Positions 56,951-64,000 of a stretch of 64,000 nt of DNA are shown piece by piece. The notes under the pieces are model-generated. The model searched no databases. It worked only from the letters and a program-made list of their open reading frames with translations, and had not been told where the DNA came from. The translations under genes were made by a program, and so were the position numbers. Location of the stretch: NCBI GenBank assembly GCA_019192545.1, contig JAHCMI010000016.1, forward strand, positions 62,001-126,000, given 5' to 3'. This DNA comes from Rivularia sp. MS3 (lineage in GTDB: Bacteria > Cyanobacteriota > Cyanobacteriia > Cyanobacteriales > Nostocaceae). Positions within the stretch are counted from its first letter, which is position 1, and each line of letters begins with the position of its first letter.

Positions 56951-58135
56951 TCACTGTTCGCTGTCTTCCCATTCTTGTGGATACTGAATCCGCGTTTCTG
57001 GTTCTTCTGATGGTACGACACGAATACGATTCATTTGTGAGATTGCGTATTTTGCTGTTTCTTGAACTTCTGGATCTTCGTCTTCCATTGCCATCGATAG
57101 CATTTGGCTAATTTGGGCCATCATGTCATAAACGCGAGTTAAATCGCGAATGGCATTTTTACGCACCTCGGGACTTTCATCTTGCATCGATACTGCTAAA
57201 GCCCGATTCATTGGTTTTAAGGTACGAGTACCAATTTCCGATAAAGCAGCTAAAATCAAACTACGTTGTTGCGAGTCAGCATCAGTCATCTGCTCTACTA
57301 ATGGCTGAATTGCTCGCGAATCTCCTTTTTGCCCTAATTCCCAAATAGCTTTTCTTCGTCTGGTGGGGTTAGAACTTTCTAAATCTCCGATAAGTTCATC
57401 AATAACGTTGATTTTGGTAAGGCGGGAAGTTGTTTCTGTAGGTATTAATTTAGAAGATGGTGCAATCGTAGGTGGTTCATCTTCACGATCGCTAGGTGGC
57501 AAATATTTTTGCTCTTGATTAATATCAGCAAATCGATTTCCGGATGGTCGATTAATTTCGGTATCGTCGTCTATATCATCGTCATAAGCGGCGGAGTTTC
57601 TCAAACGCTTAGAATATCTAAACCATTGAATTACATAAAACAAAGTACCCACACCAGCCAATATTCCCATTGCTATCAAACCAAGCTTAATAAAACTGCT
57701 TAGCGAAGATTCTTGTTTGGGTGAGGAAGTTTCTTCAGATAATGGTTCTGGGGTAGGTGTAGAAAGAAAATTATCCTGTTTTAAAGTTTCTGCTTTGATA
57801 AGTTTTCTGGTTTGACTACCTGCAATACCATCTGCTACCAATCCTTTCTTCTGCTGAAATTCAATTACCGCAAGACGTGTAGTCGCGCCAAATTGTCCAT
57901 CGGCAATGCCATTGTAATAACCTAATTTCCTTAACTGAGTTTGCAGTAATTTTACATCTTCTCCCGTGCTGCCTACTGTCAAGTTAGCAGGTGAGGTAAT
58001 ATCTGAGGAGTTAGCTTGAGCTACTTTCAATAACAACACTGTTCGATCGGAGCTAGCAGCCACTGCCGGATTAATGTAAAATCCAAAGCTACTCAGATAA
58101 GTAAATATAACTAGATAGTGATGGCATCGCCTCAT
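56951..58135 (-). CDS. Peptidoglycan-binding domain protein with TM helix and HEAT repeats
   Basis: A 394-aa protein. The signal peptide (about 1-27) is followed by a PG_binding_1 domain (about 52-112, GSTGEDVKLLQTQLRKLGYY, GQFGATTRLAVIEFQQKKG). A transmembrane helix (about 147-167) is followed by an acidic cytoplasmic linker and then HEAT-like helical repeats (about 235-370, NPTRRRKAIWELGQKGDSRA and SPEVRKNAIRDL). It could link the cell wall to a cytoplasmic partner through the membrane. The arrangement is characteristic of cyanobacteria and the partner is unknown. No catalytic domain is present. It is on the same strand as its neighbours. Confidence 0.88.
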   Translation of the reverse strand: MRRCHHYLVIFTYLSSFGFYINPAVAASSDRTVLLLKVAQANSSDITSPANLTVGSTGEDVKLLQTQLRKLGYYNGIADGQFGATTRLAVIEFQQKKGLVADGIAGSQTRKLIKAETLKQDNFLSTPTPEPLSEETSSPKQESSLSSFIKLGLIAMGILAGVGTLFYVIQWFRYSKRLRNSAAYDDDIDDDTEINRPSGNRFADINQEQKYLPPSDREDEPPTIAPSSKLIPTETTSRLTKINVIDELIGDLESSNPTRRRKAIWELGQKGDSRAIQPLVEQMTDADSQQRSLILAALSEIGTRTLKPMNRALAVSMQDESPEVRKNAIRDLTRVYDMMAQISQMLSMAMEDEDPEVQETAKYAISQMNRIRVVPSEEPETRIQYPQEWEDSEQ

Positions 58136-58290
58136 ACATCAAATTTCAACAAAACAGTAGTGTAAAAGTTACCGACACAACAATAACTTGAATTTACTTA
58201 AATAGTAACTTTTTTCTTGACAAAAAAATTTAATGAATGGATAAAGAAGTAGTTGATACTCCGTAATTATTATTATTCGCACCGAAAGCT

Positions 58291-59358
58291 TTATGGTAGT
58301 ATTTGTGATTCTGACTGTTTTAGGGGGATTTTCAGAGGTTCAAGTTTGTTATCAGATTCTTCCGAAGCTGATTGCATTCTTATTTCGGGTAAAGTTTCTT
58401 TTTTATTCCGCTTTCCTAAAGTCTGGCGTTGATTGATTAGATAAATGCTAACTAAAGTTATAGTTACTCCCACCCATTGCAGAACACTCAAAACTTCATT
58501 TAATAAGATGCTGCCAAATATCAAGGCAAATACCGGAGTTAAAAAGGTGAGAGAGCTTAGACTGGTAAGGTTGCCAGTAGAAGCGAAATAGAAAAACATA
58601 CCGTAGGCGATCGCGCTGCCAAATACGGCTGCATAACCCAAAGCTATCCAATCTGATGCAGCTAAGTTATTTAATTGTTGAGTTTCTGTTGTTGCGGAAA
58701 TTGCCCATAATGGTAAACCACCAAATACCATATGCCACCCTGTAGCTGTAACTGCATCCGCATAACGGGTGACGAATCGAATCATTACCGTTCCTACCGC
58801 CATACTCAAGGCAGCAAGTAGCATCAAAAATTCGCCACTTTGGAAAAATGATTGAGAAATTATTACCGAAGATGCTGCTGTATGAGAAAAAATACTGAAA
58901 ATTAGTTCGTCGGGTAAGCCAATAAGACTAATACCTGTAACGCCGATTGCTAAACCCAGCCATCCATATAAACCGATTTTTTCGGCAAACAACCACGAAC
59001 ACAGCAGCGCTACGGCTAAAGGTTGGGAATCAATCATCACCGAACCCAAACCAGCACCAGTTCTCACCAACCCTTCAGCTAAAAAACCTTGAAATAATGC
59101 TCCGTCAAGCAATCCAAACAAAGCAATCCACAGCCAAGCCTTCCAACCTTGAGGCTGAGGTTTACCCATAATTGCAGCTGCAATCAAAACTAATATCCCA
59201 GCCGGTAATATCCGCATTCCTGCCAGGAAAAAAGGCGTAGTATGAGGAATAACTCCTTTCATTGCCACCATCGCCGTACCCCAAAAGAAAAAAGGCGAAA
59301 TTAACAATAATGGTTTAAAAACAGAAGAATCCAGGAACGCGCTTTTATTTGGCTGCAT
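58291..59358 (-). CDS. EamA family (DMT) transporter
   Basis: About 355 aa from ATG 59358 (MQPNKSAFLDSS); the longer frame starts with a TTG at 59391. Ten hydrophobic helices form two EamA repeats, with FFWGTAMVAMKGVIPHT at the start and LTFLTPVFALIFGSILLNEV in the second. A hydrophilic C-terminal tail of about 50 residues follows. The substrate is unknown. It is not closely related in sequence to the EamA gene at 46709. A promoter is expected in the 285-bp gap with the divergent DUF3386 gene. Confidence 0.88.
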   Translation of the reverse strand: MQPNKSAFLDSSVFKPLLLISPFFFWGTAMVAMKGVIPHTTPFFLAGMRILPAGILVLIAAAIMGKPQPQGWKAWLWIALFGLLDGALFQGFLAEGLVRTGAGLGSVMIDSQPLAVALLCSWLFAEKIGLYGWLGLAIGVTGISLIGLPDELIFSIFSHTAASSVIISQSFFQSGEFLMLLAALSMAVGTVMIRFVTRYADAVTATGWHMVFGGLPLWAISATTETQQLNNLAASDWIALGYAAVFGSAIAYGMFFYFASTGNLTSLSSLTFLTPVFALIFGSILLNEVLSVLQWVGVTITLVSIYLINQRQTLGKRNKKETLPEIRMQSASEESDNKLEPLKIPLKQSESQILP

Positions 59359-59675
59359 GAGATTACGGAGATTTTGATTTACGCAAGTCAAAGTTAAATT
59401 AATCTTAACGAATTATTGCGTTATGTGAAGGAAAAAATACTTAATTTAGGTATGAAATGTTGGGAATTTAGCATGGAGCAATTTTAAGAGCAAACTATAT
59501 TTAGAAAATTAATTACTCCCAACCTGGTTTAAAATTACCTATAAAAATTCCTTCTTCTCTTCCCTCTCTTCCCCTTCTCCCCCCTCTCCCAAATATAGGT
59601 AATTATAAAGCTCAGAAAGATATGTAGGGCTTCTCGCGATTCGAGTTAACATAACTAAAGATAACAGGAGATAAT

Positions 59676-60320
59676 ATGACAGTAGCTCAAACTTCTGCCC
59701 GCCAACTTTTACGGGCTGCTTATGAAAATCGTTACACTTGGGACAAAAATTTCCCCGGCTATACCGCAGATGTAACTTATAAATATGACGGTAAAGAATA
59801 TAAAGGAAAAGTTCGCGTTAATTCAGATTTGAAAGCAGAAGTTTTTGATATAGAAGACGAACAAGCTAAAGAAGCAATTAACAATCAATTATGGGAAATA
59901 GCAATCCACCGCATCAGACGGGAATTTGAAGACTCTCATAAAGATAATACATTTAGTACAGGCGATACCGACGAATCCGGTGCTGTTGAAATACTAGTTG
60001 GCGGTAAATCTTCCGGAGATAAATACAAAATTCGCGATCGCGAAGTAGTTCTCGTTCACCGTCATATTCACGGTATTGTAGTTACAATCAATACTTTTAG
60101 CACTCACGACACTGGCGCAGGCTACCTTGCTCATCGTTACGATTCGGTATATCACGATCCGAAGACAGGAGAGCAAAAAGGAAACAGAAGCGAATTTGAA
60201 GATAAATATGAAAAGGTAGGCGATTATCATATTCTTAGCGAACGGACAATTACTACCGAAGTAGATGGAAAACCCATCACTATGCAGTTTATTTTCTCTA
60301 ATATTCAAATGTTGGGATAA
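59676..60320 (+). CDS. DUF3386 family protein
   Basis: A 214-aa protein matching DUF3386, a family mostly of cyanobacteria and plastids. Typical segments are ARQLLRAAYENRYTWDKNFP at the N-terminus, YTADVTYKYDGKEYKGKVRV, and a C-terminal YHILSERTITTEVDGKP. No signal peptide or catalytic motif is visible; the fold is probably a beta-rich lipocalin-like barrel (inference). A Shine-Dalgarno AGGAG lies 5 nt before the ATG at 59676, supporting the start. It is convergent with the GFA gene. A HIP1 site lies in the gene. Confidence 0.9.
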   Translation: MTVAQTSARQLLRAAYENRYTWDKNFPGYTADVTYKYDGKEYKGKVRVNSDLKAEVFDIEDEQAKEAINNQLWEIAIHRIRREFEDSHKDNTFSTGDTDESGAVEILVGGKSSGDKYKIRDREVVLVHRHIHGIVVTINTFSTHDTGAGYLAHRYDSVYHDPKTGEQKGNRSEFEDKYEKVGDYHILSERTITTEVDGKPITMQFIFSNIQMLG

Positions 60321-60403
60321 TTGCATAAAGGAGATGGGGGAAGGAAGAAATGAGGAGACAAAGATAAAACTCAATTCCTAACTTACTACTTGCCACTCGC
60401 TAC

Positions 60404-60784
60404 TTACCCCCTATTCTCCCGTAAGTTCTCAACATTATCTTCCCAATTTCTGCCGTCGAAGGGTACTATTTCAAATTTGGATATTACATCTCCATCGAGA
60501 CAGCGTAGGTTTACATCAATACAGTTGGGATGGCTGCGAGGAATATAAAAAGAATGAACTCCGCAGTTTCTACAAAATTTATGCTTCGCTACACCAGTAT
60601 TAAATGTATAAGTTGTTAAATCTTCTTCACCTTTTAATAAAGTAAACTTGTCTCGCGGCACTATTAAATGTAGAAAACCTTTTTTTGTACATATCGAACA
60701 GTTGCAGTCATCAGCTTTGTGATTATTGACTACTACCCGAAAACGTACTGCGCCGCAATGACATCCGCCTTCGTAACTATTCAT
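60404..60784 (-). CDS. GFA family zinc protein
   Basis: A 126-aa protein with the GFA/CENP-V fold: GGCHCGAVRFRV, then CNCSICTKKG, and the second zinc site CRNCGVHSFY. Cysteines coordinate two zinc ions. The family is named for glutathione-dependent formaldehyde activation, but most members have other unknown roles. Length and motif order are normal. Heptamer-like TTAGGAGTTA repeats flank it upstream at about 60785-60815. Confidence 0.9.
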   Translation of the reverse strand: MNSYEGGCHCGAVRFRVVVNNHKADDCNCSICTKKGFLHLIVPRDKFTLLKGEEDLTTYTFNTGVAKHKFCRNCGVHSFYIPRSHPNCIDVNLRCLDGDVISKFEIVPFDGRNWEDNVENLRENRG

Positions 60785-60880
60785 AAGAATTAGGAGTTAT
60801 GAATAAGAGTTAGGAGTTAATTTTCTCTCTCTATTTTCCCATGCCCAATGCCCGATGCCCAATTCCCAACTTTCAATTTT

Positions 60881-61126
60881 TTACAAAAATTCCTGTAAAA
60901 AGTCTAAAGAATCATCTTCCCATACAGGTTCGGGTGCCAACCAACTTAATTTTTTCTTGATATCTTCTTCTATCTCTTCGCTATCTTTTCTATCAAATAA
61001 TTCCACCAAAATTTTCCAGTCACGCTCGTTAAACTCTTCTACGGGTGGAGCATGTACTTCTAGTTTTTTCGCCGTCGCATCTACTGCTATTTTTGTTGTT
61101 GCCTTGGGTGAAATATCGCTTTTCAC
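60881..61126 (-). CDS. Hypothetical small acidic protein (81 aa)
   Basis: An 81-residue hydrophilic protein, MKSDISPKATTKIAVDATAK at the start, then an acidic helical half (WKILVELFDRKDSEEIEEDI) and a Trp-containing end. I recognise no family. Codon pattern and the balanced charged helix suggest real coding. It could be an antitoxin-like or regulatory peptide, but no partner is present. No motif supports a function. Confidence 0.5.
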   Translation of the reverse strand: MKSDISPKATTKIAVDATAKKLEVHAPPVEEFNERDWKILVELFDRKDSEEIEEDIKKKLSWLAPEPVWEDDSLDFLQEFL

Positions 61127-61449
61127 AGAAAATTATAAATACGTTTTGATTTGAAACATGAATTAAATAATTATTTCATTCGTAAAGAGTAAATTCCCGG
61201 CAAATGAAAACTAAAAAAGAAACTCTTCACTAAAAACACAAAAAATTACAGCGATTCTTATCTGAATGTAATACAATTTGAACCTCACCCCTTCTTCTTG
61301 CTAAGGAGAAAGGTGAGATTAATTATGTACATCATTAAAATAAAAACCGCGATATTTGGCTTTTAGTGTCATAAATAATTACGTTTAAACTTTCAAACTA
61401 TTTTTAGGTGAATGTTCATCCTATCCTACTCAACCTCTTACCCTCAAGG
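61127..61449. other. Intergenic region with a repeat
   Basis: 323 bp upstream of the 81-aa gene and downstream of lipB. It contains a diverged, inverted CCCCTCTCC-family repeat (61281-61317). No ORF was seen. Confidence 0.45.
61281..61317. repeat. Dispersed CCCCTCTCC-type repeat, diverged inverted copy
   Basis: ACCTCACCCCTTCTTCTTGC followed by TAAGGAGAAAGGTGAG is the reverse orientation of the copies at 7413 and 19930, with several substitutions in the stem. Confidence 0.5.
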
Positions 61450-62121
61450 TTAATCAATCCCAGGTAAAGATTGCTCAATTAATTTTAAGTCAAAGACTTC
61501 CTCGAAGCATCGTGCAATATGATGCCTTACCTCCGTACAAGTTATACCGGGAATCCATCGATCTAAACTTGCTACAGATTTATCAGATATGCCGCAGGGC
61601 ACGATACGCTCAAAACCCTTCATATCCGCACAAACGTTTAACGAAAATCCATGCATGGTTATCCACCGACTCACCTTTATACCAATTGCCGCAACTTTAC
61701 GATCTTCTAACCAAACACCTGTAAGTGATGGAATGCGTTTTCCTTGCAATTTGTAAACCGCTAATACACGAATTAAAACTTCTTCCAATTGACGTAAATA
61801 CCAGTGCAAGTCTTGACGGTGACGGACTAAATTTAAAATTGGATACCCTACCAACTGTCCGGGACAATGGTATGTTATTTCACCACCTCTTTCAATTCGA
61901 TGCACCTCATAATTACTTTTGTCAAGGTCGAACTTGATAAATTCGCTGCTTGCTCCTTTTCCTAAAGTGTATACAGGGGGATGCTCTAGCAGTATTAATA
62001 CATCATCTAAATTAGGATTTTTTACTCGCTGAGCTTGAAGTTCTTTTTGCCACATCCATGCATCTAAATATGGCATCACTAATTGGTTATATAGCAAACA
62101 TTGATTATATGTAGCAGGCAT
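61450..62121 (-). CDS. lipB: Lipoyl(octanoyl) transferase
   Basis: About 223 aa from ATG 62121 ([20 protein letters not shown]); a TTG at 62145 would add eight residues. The family motifs are all present: [33 protein letters not shown] (octanoyl pocket), the lysine in [18 protein letters not shown] and the catalytic cysteine in [15 protein letters not shown]. LipB moves octanoyl from acyl-carrier protein to lipoyl domains of E2 and GcvH subunits; LipA then adds sulfur. No lipA is adjacent in the window. Normal length for a cyanobacterial LipB. Confidence 0.95.
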   Translation of the reverse strand: MPATYNQCLLYNQLVMPYLDAWMWQKELQAQRVKNPNLDDVLILLEHPPVYTLGKGASSEFIKFDLDKSNYEVHRIERGGEITYHCPGQLVGYPILNLVRHRQDLHWYLRQLEEVLIRVLAVYKLQGKRIPSLTGVWLEDRKVAAIGIKVSRWITMHGFSLNVCADMKGFERIVPCGISDKSVASLDRWIPGITCTEVRHHIARCFEEVFDLKLIEQSLPGID

Positions 62122-62684
62122 ACTATGAAAACAGCTAAAAGGCAAGATGTGTAAGGTACCGAGAGTGTTGCAAGTTACTTGGTTTTAATCAATAAATGTC
62201 AAGCAATGTAAAGGATTTAAAAGGAAAGTCACATAAACCTGTTTTGTAAAAAATCCAATGTTAATTTGAATATATAGCTCAATATATATCGCTCAGTGTT
62301 TTAGGGAGGTATTCTCTGCAATCGCCGTAGCGCTTTCTTAAAAGTCGGAATTACGCAGTTATGGCGTGAAACCCAGTTTTTTGATTGGGTAAACTTCCAA
62401 GAAAATTTCTTTAGTCGTCTATGAAAAGCACGTTTGGCAAGCCTCCTCGTAACTATTATAAAGTTGCTGGGGAAGTTCGACTTTTGTATAACCAGTTAGA
62501 GTAAACAAGTCAATTGATTAAGTCGCAATCCAAATTAAATTCGAGAAAATTTCGCATTAAGCAAGAATCGTTTCTTAAGTAAACCTTTCATAGCTTAACT
62601 AAAGCGGTAGTTACTATAGCTAACCGTAAATTTTCGTTCAATCTTTCTTTATACCAAATAAAATATTCAAGCGGGAGAGTTTTC
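62122..62684. other. Intergenic region upstream of hpf/lrtA
   Basis: About 560 bp between divergent lipB and hpf. It probably carries both promoters and a long leader for hpf/lrtA, whose homologue in Synechococcus is known for a long, light-affected leader. A short inverted ACCCA-TTTTTTGA-TGGGT-like hairpin lies at about 62372-62391. No ORF was seen. Confidence 0.5.
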
Positions 62685-63341
62685 ATGAAGCTTGTTATCC
62701 ACGGCAAAAATATCGAAATCACGGATGCAATTCGGGAATACGTGCATCAGAAGATAGAAAAAGCTGCAAATCATTTTCATCATATTACTAACGAAGTGGA
62801 TGTACATTTAAGCGTAGCTAAGAATCCCCGAATTAATCCCAACCAGACAGCGGAAGTAACGATTTTCGCCAATGGTAATATTATCCGTGCCGAGGAAAGC
62901 AGTGAAAATTTATATGCCAGTATTGATTTAGTTGCGAATAAAATTGCTCGTCAATTACGAAAATACAAAGAGCGACGGCGAGATAAGAAAATACACGAGC
63001 GCAACAATAGTGTCGAGGAAATAATTCCAGAAGAAATGGTGACGGATTTAATTGGCGATCGCACTCCCGAGTTACCTGAAGAAGTAGTGCGTACCAAATA
63101 TTTTGCTATGCCACCGATGACTGTTTCTCAAGCTTTAGAGCAATTGCGATTGGTTGGACATGATTTTTACATGTTCCATAACAGCGAAACAAACGAGATA
63201 AATGTAATTTACGAACGCAACCACGGTGGTTATGGTGTAATCCAAGCCCGCCACCACAGTCATGCCAACGGTAATAATGGCAACGGTAAAGCGTCTCACG
63301 GTCACTTTAACATGCCCGCAAAATTAAACTCTAACCATTAA
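62685..63341 (+). CDS. hpf: Ribosome hibernation-promoting factor, long form (LrtA-type)
   Basis: A 218-aa protein. The N-terminal S30AE/YfiA domain (about 1-100, [20 protein letters not shown], with [14 protein letters not shown]) is followed by a linker and the C-terminal dimerisation domain (about 130-185, [39 protein letters not shown]). Long HPF pairs 70S ribosomes into inactive 100S dimers in darkness or starvation; the cyanobacterial homologue is the light-repressed LrtA. A Shine-Dalgarno-like GGGAG lies about 8 nt before the ATG. The C-terminus has an Asn/Gly/His-rich tail. Confidence 0.95.
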   Translation: MKLVIHGKNIEITDAIREYVHQKIEKAANHFHHITNEVDVHLSVAKNPRINPNQTAEVTIFANGNIIRAEESSENLYASIDLVANKIARQLRKYKERRRDKKIHERNNSVEEIIPEEMVTDLIGDRTPELPEEVVRTKYFAMPPMTVSQALEQLRLVGHDFYMFHNSETNEINVIYERNHGGYGVIQARHHSHANGNNGNGKASHGHFNMPAKLNSNH

Positions 63342-63498
63342 ACATCAAAATTAAAATTAGCAATTCACTGGAGGAAAAATCGAAAACATCTAACTCAAAA
63401 TAAACCTAAAAACAAATATTTCAGCACTTGCTCTTTCTCCCGCGAGTGCTTCAGCGGTACGGGCATTATATAAAATGTCTGTGCCGCTATCCGTATTT

Positions 63499-63547
63499 AG
63501 AGTTAGGAGTTAAGAGTTAAGAGTTAGGAATTAGGAGTTAGGAATTA
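63499..63547. repeat. AGTTAGG heptamer-type tandem repeats
   Basis: Degenerate 7-bp units AGTTAGG, AGTTAAG and AATTAGG run in tandem between hpf and the truncated acetyltransferase-like gene. Confidence 0.65.
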
Positions 63548-63615
63548 TTAATAGCCTGTTAAAAGTAATAGAGTTCTCCTCATCTCGCTGTGCCCTTTTT
63601 TCTCCATCTTTCACC

Positions 63616-63819
63616 ATGTCTACCTTAAAAATTCTCCAACCAGGTGACGAGGAATTACTCGAAGCTTTCGTTTTGCAGCATATCAATACTTCCATGTTTT
63701 TACGTTCCAATTTGCAAGCTGCGGGATTAGTTGACGGCAATCAACGCTATCAAGGAACTTATGTGGCTGCAATCGAGAATAAAAATAAGGTATTTTTCCG
63801 AAATATCTTAGATATCTAA
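63616..63819 (+). pseudogene. Truncated N-acetyltransferase-like N-terminal fragment
   Basis: A 67-residue frame starting MSTLKILQPGDEELLEAFVL, followed by HINTSMFLRSNLQAAGLVDG and YQGTYVAAIE. It resembles the N-terminal part of GNAT-like cyanobacterial proteins that should continue for another 150 or more residues with the acyl-CoA site. Here it ends in NKNKVFFRNILDI and a stop, and no continuation is seen in any frame before the next gene. It is best read as a 3'-truncated gene. Confidence 0.6.
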
Positions 63820-63832
63820 AATATATGAATAA

Positions 63833-64000
63833 ATGAATCAAAACAATCAGCCAAACCAAAAAAATCATAACCGCGCTTAATTTACTGCTCGTTTTGGCTG
63901 CGGTTTCATTTTTGGTATTTTCTTCGCAGTAGCTTTAGGATTTGCCACTGATGCTCAAACATTTATTGCTTTATTAGGGATAATATTTGTATCGGCAGTC
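63833..64000 (+). pseudogene. Small membrane protein gene with in-frame stop (partial at right edge)
   Basis: ATG at 63833 opens MNQNNQPNQKNHNRA, then a TAA at 63878-63880. The same frame continues without interruption to the window end as FTARFGCGFIFGIFFAVALG and further hydrophobic residues. A single change of AAA to TAA would explain the break. A different, non-ATG start after the stop is possible, and the 3' end is outside the window. Confidence 0.45.

Noticed and set aside
60994-61126. The 81-aa acidic protein as half of a toxin-antitoxin pair
   Set aside because: No partner ORF of suitable size is adjacent on either side.
1-64000. tRNA genes
   Set aside because: I looked for TTCGA/TTCAA T-loops with flanking stems and found none that fold; a covariance-model search would be needed to exclude them fully.

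Overview
The window reads as a chromosomal segment of a filamentous, probably heterocyst-forming cyanobacterium of the Nostocales (Rivularia, Calothrix or Nostoc type). This rests on the gene content (LdpA, a Ycf45-like ATPase, a Mo-nitrogenase C-terminal domain protein, DUF3386, DUF1995, DUF3727, LrtA-type HPF), on many HIP1 palindromes (GCGATCGC) inside genes, on low GC with long AT-rich intergenic regions, and on abundant short dispersed hairpins and heptamer tandem repeats between genes. No species name can be derived from the sequence alone.

Layout. 1-10 kb: a Ser/Thr kinase cut by the left edge, an Omp85/BamA outer-membrane assembly protein divergent from an LpxB-related protein, kptA with a zinc-ribbon partner, and a DUF3727-ruvX-GNAT run. 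10-20 kb: a small conserved protein, a pentapeptide-repeat protein, a large secreted zinc metalloprotease, and a disaccharide phosphorylase (GH65) with a beta-phosphoglucomutase-like HAD. 20-25 kb: DUF1995, a cysteine desulfurase, ruvC and yvcK. 25.2-29.1 kb is an accessory patch: a group II intron with a frameshifted maturase, a perfect 22-bp hairpin and an RTX calcium-binding repeat protein. 29-33 kb: tsaE, pyrC, lepB. 34-41 kb: two signalling proteins with closely related receiver domains (REC-GGDEF-EAL and REC-histidine kinase), then ldpA and a Ycf45-like ATPase. 41.4-42.4 kb: a DUF433/DUF5615 toxin-antitoxin-like pair whose second gene is split by a roughly 365-bp IS200/IS605-like element. 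42.4-54 kb: a hypothetical protein, bioA, a C5 DNA methyltransferase without a visible nuclease, phzF-like, EamA transporter, peroxiredoxin-like, GCS2-like ligase, a damaged methyltransferase, TerB/Mo-nitro_C, obgE and a membrane protein. 54-64 kb: LD-carboxypeptidase, glycosyltransferase, a peptidoglycan-binding/HEAT protein, a second EamA transporter, DUF3386, GFA, lipB, hpf/lrtA, and two broken genes at the right edge.

Most genes are single transcription units of a slowly evolving core genome. Likely co-transcribed sets are the zinc-ribbon gene with kptA, GNAT-ruvX (4-bp gap), HAD-GH65, ldpA with ycf45-like, and DUF433-DUF5615. I found no strong candidate for a wholly new multi-gene system. 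The most informative observations concern mobile DNA acting on genes: the split DUF5615 gene, the decayed group II intron, a short dispersed repeat translated inside Omp85, and an inverted repeat that supplies the stop codon of the phzF-like gene. No tRNA, rRNA or CRISPR array was seen.
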